Below, piece by piece: positions 49,963 to 57,750 of a stretch of DNA of 64,000 bases. Within the stretch, counting starts at the first letter, position 1. The number at the start of each line of letters is the position of its first letter. Source of the DNA: Streptomyces populi (lineage in GTDB: Bacteria > Actinomycetota > Actinomycetes > Streptomycetales > Streptomycetaceae). The notes under the pieces are model-generated. The model was not told where the DNA came from, did not search any database, and saw only the letters and a list, made by a program, of their open reading frames with translations. Made by a program: the position numbers and the translations under genes. The stretch lies in the NCBI RefSeq assembly GCF_002911015.1, contig NZ_KZ626873.1:1-64000 (forward strand). Reading direction: 5' to 3'.

Positions 49963-50365
49963 CCCCTCCGGGGGCGAGGGCGAGCCGAGGCCCGTACCCG
50001 GCCGCAGGTGCGCGGGGGCTGATCACCCAGTTCCCCGCGCCCCTGACCCCGTCACCCGACCCGGCGTCGCCCCGCCACTCAGCCCCGGCCGACGGGAAGA
50101 TCAAGTCCCGGCCGACGGAAAGATTCAGCCCCTCCGGCGATTGAGGAGCGGGGTCCGGGGCGGAGCCCCGTGGGCGGCCACCCCGGCGCGGGGTTCCTCA
50201 CGACCCCGGTCGGGGATAAACACCCCAGAGGCGCCCCCGCCAGGAAAAAGCAAGCGCTTAGAAAAGTGCGGCCGGTGTCACACCCCCACACCGGTGACCT
50301 CGACGGTACGTACGGGTAACTTCCCAAGCAGCCCTGCACACTTCCCGTACGCCAATGGAGCCGTG
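49963..50365. other. Gap upstream of the thiolase gene with dispersed repeat
   Basis: A 403-bp region with no gene. It holds dispersed repeat copy 2 (50126-50170), the duplicated CGGCCGACGG(G/A)AAGAT near 50090-50125, CAAGCGCTTAG near 50250 and a GTACGTAC palindrome near 50307. Confidence 0.55.
50126..50170. repeat. Dispersed 45-bp element, copy 2
   Basis: Begins CAGCCCCTCCGGCGATTGAG and matches 41581-41625 with five differences. Confidence 0.65.
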
Positions 50366-51586
50366 ATGCCCGAAGCCGTGATCGTCTCAGCCGCCCGCTC
50401 CCCGATCGGCCGCGCCTTCAAGGGCTCCCTGAAGGACGTGCGCCCCGACGACCTGACCGCCACGATCATCCAGGCCGCCCTCGCCAAGGTCCCCGAGCTG
50501 GACCCGAAGCTCATCGACGACCTGATGCTCGGCTGCGGCCTCCCCGGCGGCGAGCAGGGCCACAACCTCGGCCGCATCGTGGCCGTGCAGATGGGAATGG
50601 ACCACCTCCCGGGCTGCACCATCACCCGTTACTGTTCCTCGTCCCTCCAGACCTCCCGCATGGCCCTGCACGCCATCAAGGCGGGCGAGGGCGACGTCTT
50701 CATCTCGGCGGGCGTCGAGATGGTGTCGCGGTCCGTCAAGGGCACCTCGGACGGCCTGCCCGAGACCCACAACCCCCTCTTCGCCGACGCCGAGGCCCGC
50801 ACCCTCGATGTCGCGCAGTCGGAGGGTTCGGCCTGGCACGACCCGCGCGAGGACGGCCTGATCCCGGACGCGTACATCGCGATGGGCCAGACCGCCGAGA
50901 ACCTGGCCCGCCTCAAGGGCGTCACCCGCCAGGACATGGACGAGTTCGGCGTCCGCTCGCAGAACCTCGCCGAGGAAGCCATCAAGAACGGCTTCTGGGA
51001 GCGCGAGATCACCCCGATCACGACCCCGGACGGCACGGTCGTCAGCAAGGACGACGGCCCGCGCGCGGGCGTGACGCTGGAGGCCGTCCAGGGCCTCAAG
51101 CCGGTCTTCCGCCCCGACGGCCTGGTCACCGCCGGCAACTGCTGCCCGCTGAACGACGGCGCCGCCGCCCTCGTGATCATGTCCGACACGAAGGCCCGCG
51201 AGCTCGGCCTGACCCCGCTCGCCCGCATCGTCTCGACCGGCGTCACCGGCCTCTCCCCCGAGATCATGGGCCTGGGCCCGGTGGAGGCCAGCAAGCAGGC
51301 CCTCAGCCGCGCCGGCCTCACCGTGGACGACATCGACCTGTTCGAGATCAACGAGGCCTTCGCCGCCCAGGTGATCCCGAGCGCCCGCGACCTCGGTATC
51401 CCGATGGACAAGCTGAACGTGAACGGCGGCGCCATCGCCATCGGCCACCCCTTCGGCATGACCGGCGCCCGCATCACCGGCACGCTCATCAACAGCCTCC
51501 AGTTCCACGACAAGCAGTTCGGCCTGGAGACCATGTGCGTCGGTGGCGGCCAGGGCATGGCGATGGTCATCGAACGCCTCAGCTGA
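50366..51586 (+). CDS. Acetyl-CoA C-acyltransferase (thiolase)
   Basis: Thiolytic cleavage or condensation of acyl-CoA, 406 aa. Thiolase signatures are the nucleophilic cysteine in TITRYCSSSLQT, EINEAFAAQVIPSA, the active-site histidine in NGGAIAIGHPFGMTGAR and the second cysteine in ETMCVGGGQGMAM. The N terminus AVIVSAARSPIGRAFKG is standard. ATG 50366 follows GGAG. A strong terminator follows. Both degradative (FadA-type) and biosynthetic (AtoB-type) roles are possible; the loop with MVSRSVKGTSDG does not decide for me. Confidence 0.94.
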   Translation: MPEAVIVSAARSPIGRAFKGSLKDVRPDDLTATIIQAALAKVPELDPKLIDDLMLGCGLPGGEQGHNLGRIVAVQMGMDHLPGCTITRYCSSSLQTSRMALHAIKAGEGDVFISAGVEMVSRSVKGTSDGLPETHNPLFADAEARTLDVAQSEGSAWHDPREDGLIPDAYIAMGQTAENLARLKGVTRQDMDEFGVRSQNLAEEAIKNGFWEREITPITTPDGTVVSKDDGPRAGVTLEAVQGLKPVFRPDGLVTAGNCCPLNDGAAALVIMSDTKARELGLTPLARIVSTGVTGLSPEIMGLGPVEASKQALSRAGLTVDDIDLFEINEAFAAQVIPSARDLGIPMDKLNVNGGAIAIGHPFGMTGARITGTLINSLQFHDKQFGLETMCVGGGQGMAMVIERLS

Positions 51587-51632
51587 CCGCGACGACCCGT
51601 TCCCGTGACGGGTTTTGAACCCAGCGTGAACG

Positions 51633-51675
51633 AATCGGCCCAGAAGCCCGGAACCACCGGGCCTCTGGGCCGATT
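51633..51675 (+). terminator. Terminator of the thiolase gene
   Basis: Nineteen-bp stem with one mismatch (51633-51651 with 51657-51675) and an AACCA loop. Confidence 0.8.
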
Positions 51676-51868
51676 TGTGATCCAATCCCTTCCAAGATGT
51701 GACCTATGTCCCCTCGGGTGGGTATTTCCGCAGGTCAGATGCGTGCACGGCTAAACCTTGGGCACAAAGTCCTGTCCTATTCGTGACGTTACGCACTGAC
51801 AGTTTGATGGTTCGCCCTTCAAGCTGATGTAGGAAGTCGGGGGCCGACTTTGAACCGGGAGTACGTCA

Positions 51869-52675
51869 GTGAGCGCCATGCCGATTGCTCTGCTGCTCAC
51901 CACCGCCGCGAGCGCGGCCGTGGGCGTCGCCGTTCTGCGCACCCTGCGGGGTGTGCGTCGGCAGGTCGCAGCCCTGCACAGCGAACTCGTCGCGAGCCGT
52001 GCCGCCCTGGCACGGCCTCTCGTGCCCGCGGCGCGCGGATCCGCCGACGCGGACGAGATACGCACGGCCGTGGCCGAGGCGCTGGCCGAGGAGCGGGAGC
52101 GGGAACTCGCCGAGGCGCGGGCCTTCTGGGCCGCCCAGGAGGCGCGTGACGCCTCCGACGCGCCGTCGCTGCTCGGGCTGCCGGACAGCGAACCGTTCCT
52201 GCCGCGCCACTCGGACTTCGCGGGCCTGGACCACCTGGAGCCGGTGGCCGAGACCGGCACGGACCTGGAGGAGTTCCCCCAGACCGGCACGACCGGAGAC
52301 TCGCCGGAACTCGCCGCGGCCCGCCGCCGCCACCCCTCGCACCCGGACTTCGTCCCCGTCCAGTCACCGGTGGTCGACGACCACGAACGCACGGTGGCCC
52401 GCCTGGAGGAGCTCGCCGAGTCCCGCACGGAACTGGCGGACGTCCGCCCCGGCCCGCTCGGCACCCTCGACGTCTACGTCTTCGCCGACGGCACGACCCT
52501 GTGCATGACCCCCGGCCACCGCGAGACCGCGCAGCGGCTCGCCGCCGCCCTGACGGCCGGCGAGACCCCGGTCCTGCTCGGCGGCTCCGGCGTCTCGGGC
52601 GCGTACGCCCTGACCTTCTCCTTCGGCGAGGAGAACGTCTACATCCTGGCGGACCGCGTCATAACGTCCCTGTAG
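51869..52675 (+). CDS. Conserved hypothetical membrane-anchored protein
   Basis: A 268-aa protein. One N-terminal membrane helix (PIALLLTTAASAAVGVAVL) is followed by a coiled-coil-like stretch (VRRQVAALHSELVASRAAL, ADEIRTAVAEALAEERERELAEAR). A long acidic linker leads to a small folded C-terminal domain (GTLDVYVFADGTTLCMTP, ETPVLLGGSGVSGAYALTFSFGEENVYILAD). GTG 51869 follows GGGAG; ATG 51878 is possible. No recognised family. Confidence 0.72.
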   Translation: MSAMPIALLLTTAASAAVGVAVLRTLRGVRRQVAALHSELVASRAALARPLVPAARGSADADEIRTAVAEALAEERERELAEARAFWAAQEARDASDAPSLLGLPDSEPFLPRHSDFAGLDHLEPVAETGTDLEEFPQTGTTGDSPELAAARRRHPSHPDFVPVQSPVVDDHERTVARLEELAESRTELADVRPGPLGTLDVYVFADGTTLCMTPGHRETAQRLAAALTAGETPVLLGGSGVSGAYALTFSFGEENVYILADRVITSL

Positions 52676-52723
52676 CGCCCGCCCAGGGGCACGGTGCCCG
52701 CGCGCCGGAGTCGGCCGGAAGGT

Positions 52724-53035
52724 TCAGACCCCGGCGCGCTTCTGCGCTTCGGCCACGAGGGTGACCGCCTCGGCCAGTTCCTCCTCGTTCTTCAGTACGA
52801 GGGCCAAGTCGTGCGCGGCGACCGTGATTTGGTCGGCGGCGGCGAACATCCCGGCGTCGGGCATCTCCCGGGGCTCCCCCGACGGGTCCTCGACCCGCTG
52901 GGTGCGCAGCGCGAACTCCCTGGCCAGCCCCAGTGCCTCGGCCGCGGCACTGCGTTGCAGGCGGCTCTGCGGAGCGGCCCGCAACCGGTCGGCGAAGTGG
53001 TCCACGGCTCGGGTCAACGGCGTCGTATCCAGCAC
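52724..53035 (-). CDS. Small conserved hypothetical protein
   Basis: A 103-aa, all-helical, soluble protein (TRAVDHFADRLRAAPQSRLQR, AAAEALGLAREFALRTQRVED, ADQITVAAHDLALVLKNEEELAEA). Codon bias is normal and the ends are sensible, but the GTG start lacks a clear ribosome site. It is convergent with the preceding gene and divergent from the DUF4287-like gene. No function can be inferred. Confidence 0.6.
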   Translation of the reverse strand: MLDTTPLTRAVDHFADRLRAAPQSRLQRSAAAEALGLAREFALRTQRVEDPSGEPREMPDAGMFAAADQITVAAHDLALVLKNEEELAEAVTLVAEAQKRAGV

Positions 53036-53139
53036 GCCGCGAGACTACGCGCAGCGGCGGGACTGTTGCCAACGCCTCAACCCTCAGGCACGGTGGCGTG
53101 AAGGACCGGCTTACATCCCCTTTGCGTTCGGAGGCGCCG

Positions 53140-53370
53140 ATGTCCCAAGTCTTCTCCGAGGAGACCCATCGCAACCTGCTCGCCCGCATCCCCCATTGCA
53201 CCGGTCGTGAGATCTCCGACTGGCTCCGCACCGTCGACGAAGGCCCCGCCCTCTTCCGCTTCGAGGAGAAGGTCAGCTGGCTCCGCGCCGAGCACGACCT
53301 CGCGTACGGCCACGCCAAAGCGATCATCCACGAGTACGACCTGAGAAGGGCCGCGCGCAAACTGCTGTGA
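53140..53370 (+). CDS. Small DUF4287-like protein
   Basis: A 76-aa protein: HRNLLARIPHCTGREISDWLRTVDEG, FRFEEKVSWLRAEHDLAYGHAKAIIHEYDLRRAARKLL in parts. The T-G-x-x-I-x-x-W pattern and the DLAYGHAKAIIHEY helix fit the DUF4287 fold. ATG 53140 follows CGGAGG. Monocistronic, with a strong terminator downstream. Confidence 0.8.
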   Translation: MSQVFSEETHRNLLARIPHCTGREISDWLRTVDEGPALFRFEEKVSWLRAEHDLAYGHAKAIIHEYDLRRAARKLL

Positions 53371-53431
53371 CCGCGCGCCCCGGGACGGCGGGCACGTGAC
53401 GACAGGCACGTGAGGACCCGCGCCCCATGAC

Positions 53432-53465
53432 GAAGGGCCCGCGAACCGTGGTTCGCGGGCCCTTC
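53432..53465. terminator. Bidirectional terminator, 16-bp stem
   Basis: Arms 53432-53447 and 53450-53465 with a 2-base loop lie between convergent genes. Confidence 0.85.
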
Positions 53466-53500
53466 AGGTCGTCCGACGGCCTGTCCGGCCGCCGGCGCCG

Positions 53501-54397
53501 CTAGTCGTCGCCGCTGAAGATGGCGACCAGCCGCAGCATCTCGAGGTAGATCCACACGAGGGTCATGGTCAGGCCGAACGCGGCCAGCCAGGCCTCTTCC
53601 TTGGGCGCACCGTAGGTGATGCCGTCCTCGATCTGCTTGAAGTCGAGGGTCAGGAAGAACGCACCGATCAGGATCGCCAGGATGCCGACGATCGCACCCA
53701 GCGGGCCGCTGCTGCGCAGTCCGCCGTCCGGGGCGACGCCGAAGACGACCAGCAGCAGGTTCACCGCCATGACGGCGACGAACGCGATGGCGATGGTCAG
53801 GCCGATGCGCGCGTACCGGGCGGTGACCCGGATCCAGCCCGCCTTGTAGACGAGGAGGGTGGCGCCGGTGACGGCCATGGTGCCGAGCACGGCCTGGAAG
53901 GGCGCGCCGGACCAGGCAGCGTTGTACATCTCGCTGACGACCCCGAGGAAGACGCCCTCGAAGGCGGCGTAACCGAGGATCAGCGCGGGGTTGGGGGTGC
54001 GCTTGAAGGACTGCACCATCGCGAGCACGAAGGCGACCAGGGCGGAGCCGATGGCCAGGCCGTAGCTCGTGCTGGAGACCGGCAGCAGCGCCCAGGCCAG
54101 GACGGCGCCGAGGACGACCGTGCCGAGCGTCATGGCCGAACGCATGACGACGTCGTCCATCGTCATACGGCCGGTGGTGACCGGGGCCTGCGGCGGAGCG
54201 CCGTGCTGGAGGCCCTGCTGTGCGTAAGGGTTCTGCGCGTAGGGGTTCTGCGCGTAGGGGTTGCCGCCCTGCTGGGCGTACGGGTTCCCCTGCGTGCCGA
54301 CAGCGGGTCCCCCGGCCTGCGGCGCCGCGTTGAAGCCCGCGTAACCGTTGTCGCGGCTGAACCCCCGTCGCGAGAAGACCGGGTTACTGCTCCTCAT
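53501..54397 (-). CDS. Bax inhibitor-1/YccA-family membrane protein
   Basis: A 298-aa protein with about seven membrane helices. The N-terminal about 75 residues are disordered with four NPYAQ repeats. The helical core runs from MRSAMTLGTVVLGAVLAWALLP to GLTMTLVWIYLEMLRLVAIFSGDD, with the family-like LILGYAAFEGVFLGVVSEMY and LTLDFKQIEDGI segments. The acidic residues in helices 2-3 and the C-terminal region are as in this superfamily. ATG 54397 has GGAGGAG. Possible calcium or proton leak and stress role is family knowledge only. Confidence 0.92.
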   Translation of the reverse strand: MRSSNPVFSRRGFSRDNGYAGFNAAPQAGGPAVGTQGNPYAQQGGNPYAQNPYAQNPYAQQGLQHGAPPQAPVTTGRMTMDDVVMRSAMTLGTVVLGAVLAWALLPVSSTSYGLAIGSALVAFVLAMVQSFKRTPNPALILGYAAFEGVFLGVVSEMYNAAWSGAPFQAVLGTMAVTGATLLVYKAGWIRVTARYARIGLTIAIAFVAVMAVNLLLVVFGVAPDGGLRSSGPLGAIVGILAILIGAFFLTLDFKQIEDGITYGAPKEEAWLAAFGLTMTLVWIYLEMLRLVAIFSGDD

Positions 54398-54626
54398 TTC
54401 ACTCCTCCATGGCCACCTTGCGCGGCCTTGGGCTCAAGGGTAATAGGTAGGCAAAGGAATGACCCTAGTGCTTGGGGAGGATCTTTCCCTCGTCGAGCCA
54501 CCGTACGCGCGTGCGTCCTCGCACGCCCGTACTGGTACTAAGCCGTGACACCGGCTCCCGTCGAGCCGGCTCCACGGAGCCCGCATGCCCTCTCAATTCG
54601 CCTTGATCCCCCGTTGTTCCCCGCTG

Positions 54627-55811
54627 TCAGCGCCGTTCGCCCAGGGGGAAGCCCGTGTAGCCCTCCGCGAGGTCCGCCGCGGCCGCCCGCGAGCTCGCGA
54701 TCCGCTCCAGGCGGGCCAGCTGGACGCGGTCCTCGAAGGGGGTCGCGGCGGGGTCGCGGTGCAGCAGGGCGGTCATGTCGTACGAGAACCGCTCGGCCTG
54801 CCAGACCCGGCGCAGGCAGGTCTCGGAATAGGCGTCGAGCCGTTCCGCCGATCCGGTGTCCCCGAGGTGGATCAGGGCGTCGGCGAAGGTGACGACGTCG
54901 CCGACGGCGAGGTTGAGCCCCTTGGCCCCGGTCGGCGGCACGATGTGGGCGGCGTCCCCGGCGAGGAAGAGCCGGCCGTGCCGCATCGGCTCGTGGACGT
55001 AACTCCTCATCGGGGTGACGGACTTGGAGGTGATGGTGCCGCGCCGCAGCCGCCAGTCGTCGGCGGTCTCCAGCCGGCGCTCCAGCTCGTCCCAGATCGC
55101 CTCGTCGCCCCACTCCCCGGCGTCCGTCCCCGCGGGCACCTGGAGGTAGAGGCGGGAGACCGTGGGCGAGCGCATGCTGAGCAGGGCGAAGCCCCGGTCG
55201 TGGCGGGCGTAGACGAGCTCGTCGTGGGAGGGCGGGACGTCGGCGAGGATGCCGAGCCAGCCGAAGGGGTACGCGCGCTCGTAGGTGCGGGAGAGCGCGG
55301 CGGGCACGGCCTTGCGGGCGACGCCCCGGAAGCCGTCGCACCCGACCACGTAGTCGCACTCCAGCACGTCCTCGCGTCCCTCGTGCCGGAACCGCACGCG
55401 GGGCCGGTCGCCCTCGGCCCCCTCGACGGCCAGTGCCTCGGCCTCGAACAGCAGCGGACCGCCCTCCTCGAGCTGCAACGCGACGAGGTCCTTGCACACC
55501 TCGGTCTGCGCGTACACCATCACCGAGCGCCCGCCGGTGAGCGCCGGGAAGTCGATCCGGTGCCGCTCCCCCCGGTACCGCAGCTCGATCCCGTCGTGCC
55601 GCAGCCCCTCCCGGTCCATCCGCTCCCCGGCCCCGGCGGCCCGCAGCACGTCCACGGTCCCCTGCTCCAGGACCCCGGCCCGCTGCCGCCGCTCCACATG
55701 GGCGCGGTCCCGGCTCTCCAGGACGACGGATCCGATCCCGGAGCGGTGCAGCAGCCGGGCCAGCAGCAGCCCGGCGGGCCCGGCTCCCACGATCCCCACG
55801 GTGGTGCGCAT
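54627..55811 (-). CDS. pobA: 4-hydroxybenzoate 3-monooxygenase
   Basis: FAD- and NAD(P)H-dependent hydroxylation of 4-hydroxybenzoate to protocatechuate. The 394-aa protein matches PobA length. It has the FAD Rossmann motif VGIVGAGPAGLLLARLLHRSG, LESRDRAHVERRQRAGVLEQGTVDVL in parts (diagnostic for PobA), the CDGFRG motif, and FLAGDAAHIVPPTGAKGLNLAV (second FAD signature). C-terminal YSYDM-like SYDMTALLHRDP is present. ATG 55811 follows GAGGAGAGG. It lies downstream of bldA on the same strand, with a dyad between. No protocatechuate genes are in the window. Confidence 0.94.
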   Translation of the reverse strand: MRTTVGIVGAGPAGLLLARLLHRSGIGSVVLESRDRAHVERRQRAGVLEQGTVDVLRAAGAGERMDREGLRHDGIELRYRGERHRIDFPALTGGRSVMVYAQTEVCKDLVALQLEEGGPLLFEAEALAVEGAEGDRPRVRFRHEGREDVLECDYVVGCDGFRGVARKAVPAALSRTYERAYPFGWLGILADVPPSHDELVYARHDRGFALLSMRSPTVSRLYLQVPAGTDAGEWGDEAIWDELERRLETADDWRLRRGTITSKSVTPMRSYVHEPMRHGRLFLAGDAAHIVPPTGAKGLNLAVGDVVTFADALIHLGDTGSAERLDAYSETCLRRVWQAERFSYDMTALLHRDPAATPFEDRVQLARLERIASSRAAAADLAEGYTGFPLGERR

Positions 55812-55837
55812 CGGCCCACCCTCTCCTCTGTTCGCAC

Positions 55838-55855
55838 AGTGAACTTTCCTTCACT
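55838..55855. promoter_or_regulatory. Candidate pobA operator AGTGAA-N6-TTCACT
   Basis: A perfect 6-6-6 inverted repeat lies 27 bp upstream of the pobA start codon. An IclR-type PobR site would be expected about here. Confidence 0.45.
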
Positions 55856-56043
55856 TGCATGGCCCGCGAGTCTCCGCCGCCGGGGAACCGCTGTCAACGG
55901 GCGAACGCGACGCTCACCGAGCGTGACGCCGAGGGGGTGCGGAGAAGCGAGGGGGAACGGCCCCGAACGGGCCGGCGGGATGTCGCGGAGAGGGCGGCGG
56001 CGACCAGGAATGCGACCGGCGGGCCACGCTCGGAATGTTCCGA

Positions 56044-56068
56044 CTGTGACCCGCGTCCTGCGTCACAG
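56044..56068 (-). terminator. Hairpin just downstream of the tRNA gene
   Basis: CTGTGAC (56044-56050) and GTCACAG (56062-56068) pair across 11 bases. It starts about 11 bases past the tRNA 3' end. Confidence 0.5.
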
Positions 56069-56078
56069 GGACGGGAAG

Positions 56079-56161
56079 TGCCCGGAACCGGACTTGAACC
56101 GGTACGCCCGCGAGGGGCAGCGAGGTTTAAGCTCGCCGTGTCTGCATTCCACCATCCGGGC
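56079..56161 (-). tRNA. bldA: tRNA-Leu (UAA), bldA
   Basis: Transcribed on the minus strand from 56161 (GCCCGGATGGTGGAATGCAG...). The 7-bp acceptor stem pairs GCCCGGA with TCCGGGC, plus discriminator A. The anticodon stem GCGAG/CTCGC encloses loop CTTAAAC, giving anticodon UAA (56127-56129 on the plus strand reads TTA). A long variable arm marks a class II tRNA, and the T loop is GTTCAAGTCC. CCA is not encoded. A UAA-reading leucyl tRNA is the developmental gene bldA in Streptomyces, required for rare UUA codons. A TAGGCT -10-like hexamer lies about 29 bases upstream (56190-56195). Confidence 0.95.
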
Positions 56162-56748
56162 GGACCATGGGCTCCGCATCGAGTTCCCGAGCCTATCGGG
56201 GAGCGTCACCCGAACAGCGGGCGTGCGTACCGATGTTGTCTTATTTTATTGGCGTCTGAGGGTGCATCAGCACACCGCACAGGCCGTCAGCACTTGCCAA
56301 CAGCCTCCCGGACGCGCCGGGCCCGCGTACGCGGATTGACGGAATTTCACCGTCCGAACCCGATCACGACGAGCCTCGGCCCAGACCTCGGGCGGACTCC
56401 CGGGAGGGCGACCGCGCGACGCGCGCCCCCCGCCCCCCGGCGGCGCACTTCCCGAGGAGGGCCACAGGCCTCGCGACGCCCGGCCGGGAGGTGCCCGCAC
56501 ACCGCCGTGACGTCCGGTCCGGGCGTCCTCGCGGGGAGCCCCGCGGAGGGTCTCCCGGCGGTCCTGACGGCATCCGACCCGGACGGTTCTCAGGGAGCTG
56601 CGTCATACCCAGGTATGACACGGCCGCTCCCGGTCCGACCCCAGTCTGTCTCCGGAACCGGAACAGCGGGTGACTACATCCCGCGGATCGGCGCGGACGA
56701 TGGAACACGTCCCCCTCGACGCCCTCGTCCCGACAGGAGCACCCTCCC
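56162..56748. other. Divergent regulatory region between bldA and the ABC transporter
   Basis: A 587-bp gap without credible genes. It contains an AT-rich block (56232-56252), a -10-like TAGGCT for bldA, and a perfect 18-bp palindrome at 56602-56619. Confidence 0.6.
56602..56619. promoter_or_regulatory. Operator candidate GTCATACC-CA-GGTATGAC
   Basis: A perfect 8-2-8 palindrome, 130 bp upstream of the ABC ATPase start. It is an obvious binding site for a dimeric regulator; I do not recognise which. Confidence 0.55.
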
Positions 56749-57519
56749 GTGACCACCACCCCGCTCGCCGGCACAAGCACCGCGGTCGCAGCCCGCGCCA
56801 CGGAACTGTCGAAGGTCTACGGACAGGGCGAGACCCAGGTGGTCGCCCTCGACCGGGTCAGCGTCGACTTCCGGCAGGCCGAGTTCACCGCGATCATGGG
56901 CCCCTCGGGGTCCGGCAAGTCCACGCTGATGCACTGTGTGGCGGGACTGGACACCTTCTCCTCCGGCTCGGTGCGCATCGGCGACACCGAACTCGGCTCC
57001 CTGAAGGACAAGCAGCTCACCAAACTGCGCCGGGACAAGATCGGCTTCATCTTCCAGGCGTTCAACCTGCTGCCGACGCTGAACGCCCTGGAGAACATCA
57101 CGCTCCCGATGGACATCGCGGGCCGCAAGCCCGACAAGGAGTGGCTGGACCGTGTCATCAAGATGATCGGCCTCGCGGACCGGCTGAGCCACCGTCCCTC
57201 CCAGCTCTCCGGCGGCCAGCAGCAGCGCGTCGCCGTCGCCCGCGCCCTCGCCTCCCGCCCCGACATCATCTTCGGCGACGAGCCGACCGGGAACCTCGAC
57301 TCGCGCTCGGGCGCGGAGGTGCTCGGCTTCCTGCGCAACTCCGTACGGGAGCTGGGCCAGACCGTGGTGATGGTGACCCACGACCCGGTGGCCGCCGCCT
57401 ACGCGGACCGGGTCGTCTTCCTCGCCGACGGACGGATCGTCGACGAGGTGCACGAGCCCACGGCCGAGACCGTCCTGGACCGCATGAAGCAGTTCGACGG
57501 CAAGGGCCGCACCAGCTGA
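56749..57519 (+). CDS. ABC transporter ATP-binding protein (MacB/LolD type)
   Basis: A 256-aa ATPase: Walker A IMGPSGSGKSTLM, Q-loop FIFQAFNLLPTLNALENI, signature LSGGQQQRVAVARAL, Walker B IIFGDEPTGNLDSRSG and H-loop MVTHDPVAA. The insert LGSLKDKQLTKLRRDKIGF is typical of the MacB/LolD/FtsE group that drives FtsX-like permeases. GTG 56749 with AGGAG 10 bases upstream. The permease gene lies 231 bp downstream. Likely an envelope-stress or peptide-antibiotic mechanotransmission transporter, by family. Confidence 0.95.
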   Translation: MTTTPLAGTSTAVAARATELSKVYGQGETQVVALDRVSVDFRQAEFTAIMGPSGSGKSTLMHCVAGLDTFSSGSVRIGDTELGSLKDKQLTKLRRDKIGFIFQAFNLLPTLNALENITLPMDIAGRKPDKEWLDRVIKMIGLADRLSHRPSQLSGGQQQRVAVARALASRPDIIFGDEPTGNLDSRSGAEVLGFLRNSVRELGQTVVMVTHDPVAAAYADRVVFLADGRIVDEVHEPTAETVLDRMKQFDGKGRTS

Positions 57520-57750
57520 CACCCCGCCGGACGGCCACCCCGGCGTCCCCGGCCGCCGCGCCACCCGGCCGGAGCGCCGGACCCGCCCCACCGGGCCGCC
57601 CCGGCGCTCCGCCCCTCCCCCGCGCCGGCCTCCCGCACCTCCTCGCACGGACCCCGTGCCCGCCCCGGCCGCCCGCGCCCTTCCGCGCGCCGGTCCGCGG
57701 CTCACCGCGCCCTCCCGCGCCCGCCCGCGACTCCTGGACTGAGAAGACCC

